From Flavobacteriales bacterium (GTDB lineage: Bacteria; Bacteroidota; Bacteroidia; Flavobacteriales; Crocinitomicaceae): a DNA stretch of 16,066 bases. Below the pieces are notes generated by a model. The model worked only from the letters and a program-made list of their open reading frames with translations. It was not told the origin of the DNA and searched no databases. A program made the position numbers and the translations under genes. How positions within the stretch are numbered: position 1 is the stretch's first letter; the number at the start of each line of letters is the position of its first letter. The stretch covers positions 1-16,066 of the forward strand of contig CANCEQ010000052.1 in assembly GCA_947375085.1 (NCBI GenBank). Reading direction: 5' to 3'. Shown here piece after piece: positions 15,434 through 16,066 of the stretch.

Positions 15434-16066
15434 ATGCAAAAACACATCCTCTCCAAATCAAGTTTTCTAAAAGGACTACAATGCGAAAAAGCGTTGTATT
15501 TATCTAAATTTCATCGTGAATTAAGAGATGAATTAAGTCCGCAAAAAGAAGCGATATTCTCACAAGGAAATAAGGTGGGGCAGTTATCTCAACAACTTTT
15601 TCCTGGAGGAGTAGATTGCACCCCAGAAACCGTATTTGATTTTCAGAAGGCTGTCATTAAAACAAAAGAAGAAATAGAAAAGGGAGCTACTGTCATTTAT
15701 GAAGCAGCATTTCAATTCAACGAAGTGCTAGTTGCTTTGGATATTTTAGTGAAAGATGATGAAGGTTGGAAAGCATATGAAGTAAAAAGTTCAACTTCTG
15801 TATCTAGAATCTATGAATTAGATGCATCTGTTCAGTATTATACAATAACAAATTCTGGAATTGATTTAGTGGATATTTCAATTATTCATATTAATAATCA
15901 ATATGTTAAAAATGGTAACATTGATGTAAAACAGCTATTCACCATTGCTTCAGTAAAGAATAAAGTGTTAGAAATTCTACCACAATTACCCGAACAAATC
16001 GCGTATTTGAAAAATGTATTAAATCAAAAAGAAATACCTCAAAAGGAAATTGGACCACATTGCTCC
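15434..16066 (+). CDS. Cas4/RecB-like nuclease domain protein, probable DUF2779 family (3' truncated by the window)
   Basis: An ATG at 15434 opens a frame of 211 codons that runs off the right edge. The visible part is a Cas4-like PD-(D/E)XK domain: LSKSSFLKGLQCEKALYLSK at 6-25 with Cys17, GNKVGQLSQQLFPGG at 45-59, E90 in VIYEAAF, D103 in LVALDILV, E116-V-K118 in YEVKSST, a SVQYY motif at 132-136, and a cysteine (C210) in GPHC at the very end. The N-terminal Cys and the incipient C-terminal cysteine cluster suggest an iron-sulphur-cluster nuclease like Cas4 and AddB-type enzymes. This layout is typical of DUF2779 proteins, whose signature C-terminal domain would lie beyond the window. No CRISPR array or other cas gene is visible. 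It lies 89 nt after the DnaB-like gene on the same strand; no strong promoter is seen between them. Confidence 0.85.
   Translation, partial: MQKHILSKSSFLKGLQCEKALYLSKFHRELRDELSPQKEAIFSQGNKVGQLSQQLFPGGVDCTPETVFDFQKAVIKTKEEIEKGATVIYEAAFQFNEVLVALDILVKDDEGWKAYEVKSSTSVSRIYELDASVQYYTITNSGIDLVDISIIHINNQYVKNGNIDVKQLFTIASVKNKVLEILPQLPEQIAYLKNVLNQKEIPQKEIGPHCS

Noticed and set aside
1..16066. CRISPR array, tRNA or rRNA genes, insertion sequences
   Set aside because: No regularly spaced repeats, cloverleaf-like GC-rich segments, rRNA-like conserved blocks or transposase motifs were seen on either strand.

Overview
The window is AT-rich, tightly packed, and reads as an anti-phage defence island from a member of the Bacteroidota, most likely a flavobacterium-like organism. 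Three things point that way: low GC (about 35-40% in hand-counted lines of hsdM, down to about 17% in the most AT-rich gene); A-rich tracts instead of clear Shine-Dalgarno sites before the starts; and two matches to the Bacteroidota -7 promoter motif TAnnTTTG. The genus cannot be fixed from the sequence alone.

Region 1 (1-190) is the tail of an unrecognised gene. Region 2 (293-12078) is one long plus-strand operon: hsdM, hsdS, a DUF262-DUF1524 protein, a DUF262-only protein, hsdR and a YgjP/DUF45-type zinc metallopeptidase. Junctions are a 7-nt overlap, a 14-nt gap, a 2-nt gap, a 4-nt overlap and a 0-nt gap, so the set is almost certainly co-transcribed and translationally coupled. HsdM, HsdS and HsdR form a complete type I restriction-modification system. 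The two genes between hsdS and hsdR resemble the GmrS/GmrD type IV (modified-DNA) restriction family. The operon may therefore pair restriction of unmodified DNA with a second activity; that pairing is inference.

Region 3 (12079-12732) is a gene-poor stretch followed by a small, very acidic protein of unknown function. Region 4 (12762-14299, minus strand) is a two-gene unit in which both products carry PD-(D/E)XK nuclease signatures; the first resembles the PGN_0703-type putative restriction endonucleases. Region 5 (14541-15344) is divergently transcribed from it and encodes a 267-residue protein that follows the DnaB helicase C-terminal domain from end to end but lacks the P-loop and the other expected catalytic residues. 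I regard this as the most unusual gene here. Region 6 (15434 to the right edge) is the 5' part of a gene with a Cas4/RecB-like nuclease domain, probably a DUF2779 protein.

Five proteins of four kinds (HsdR, DUF1524, two PD-(D/E)XK restriction-like proteins, and a Cas4-like one) carry nuclease signatures in 16 kb. No tRNA, rRNA, CRISPR array, transposase or integrase was seen.
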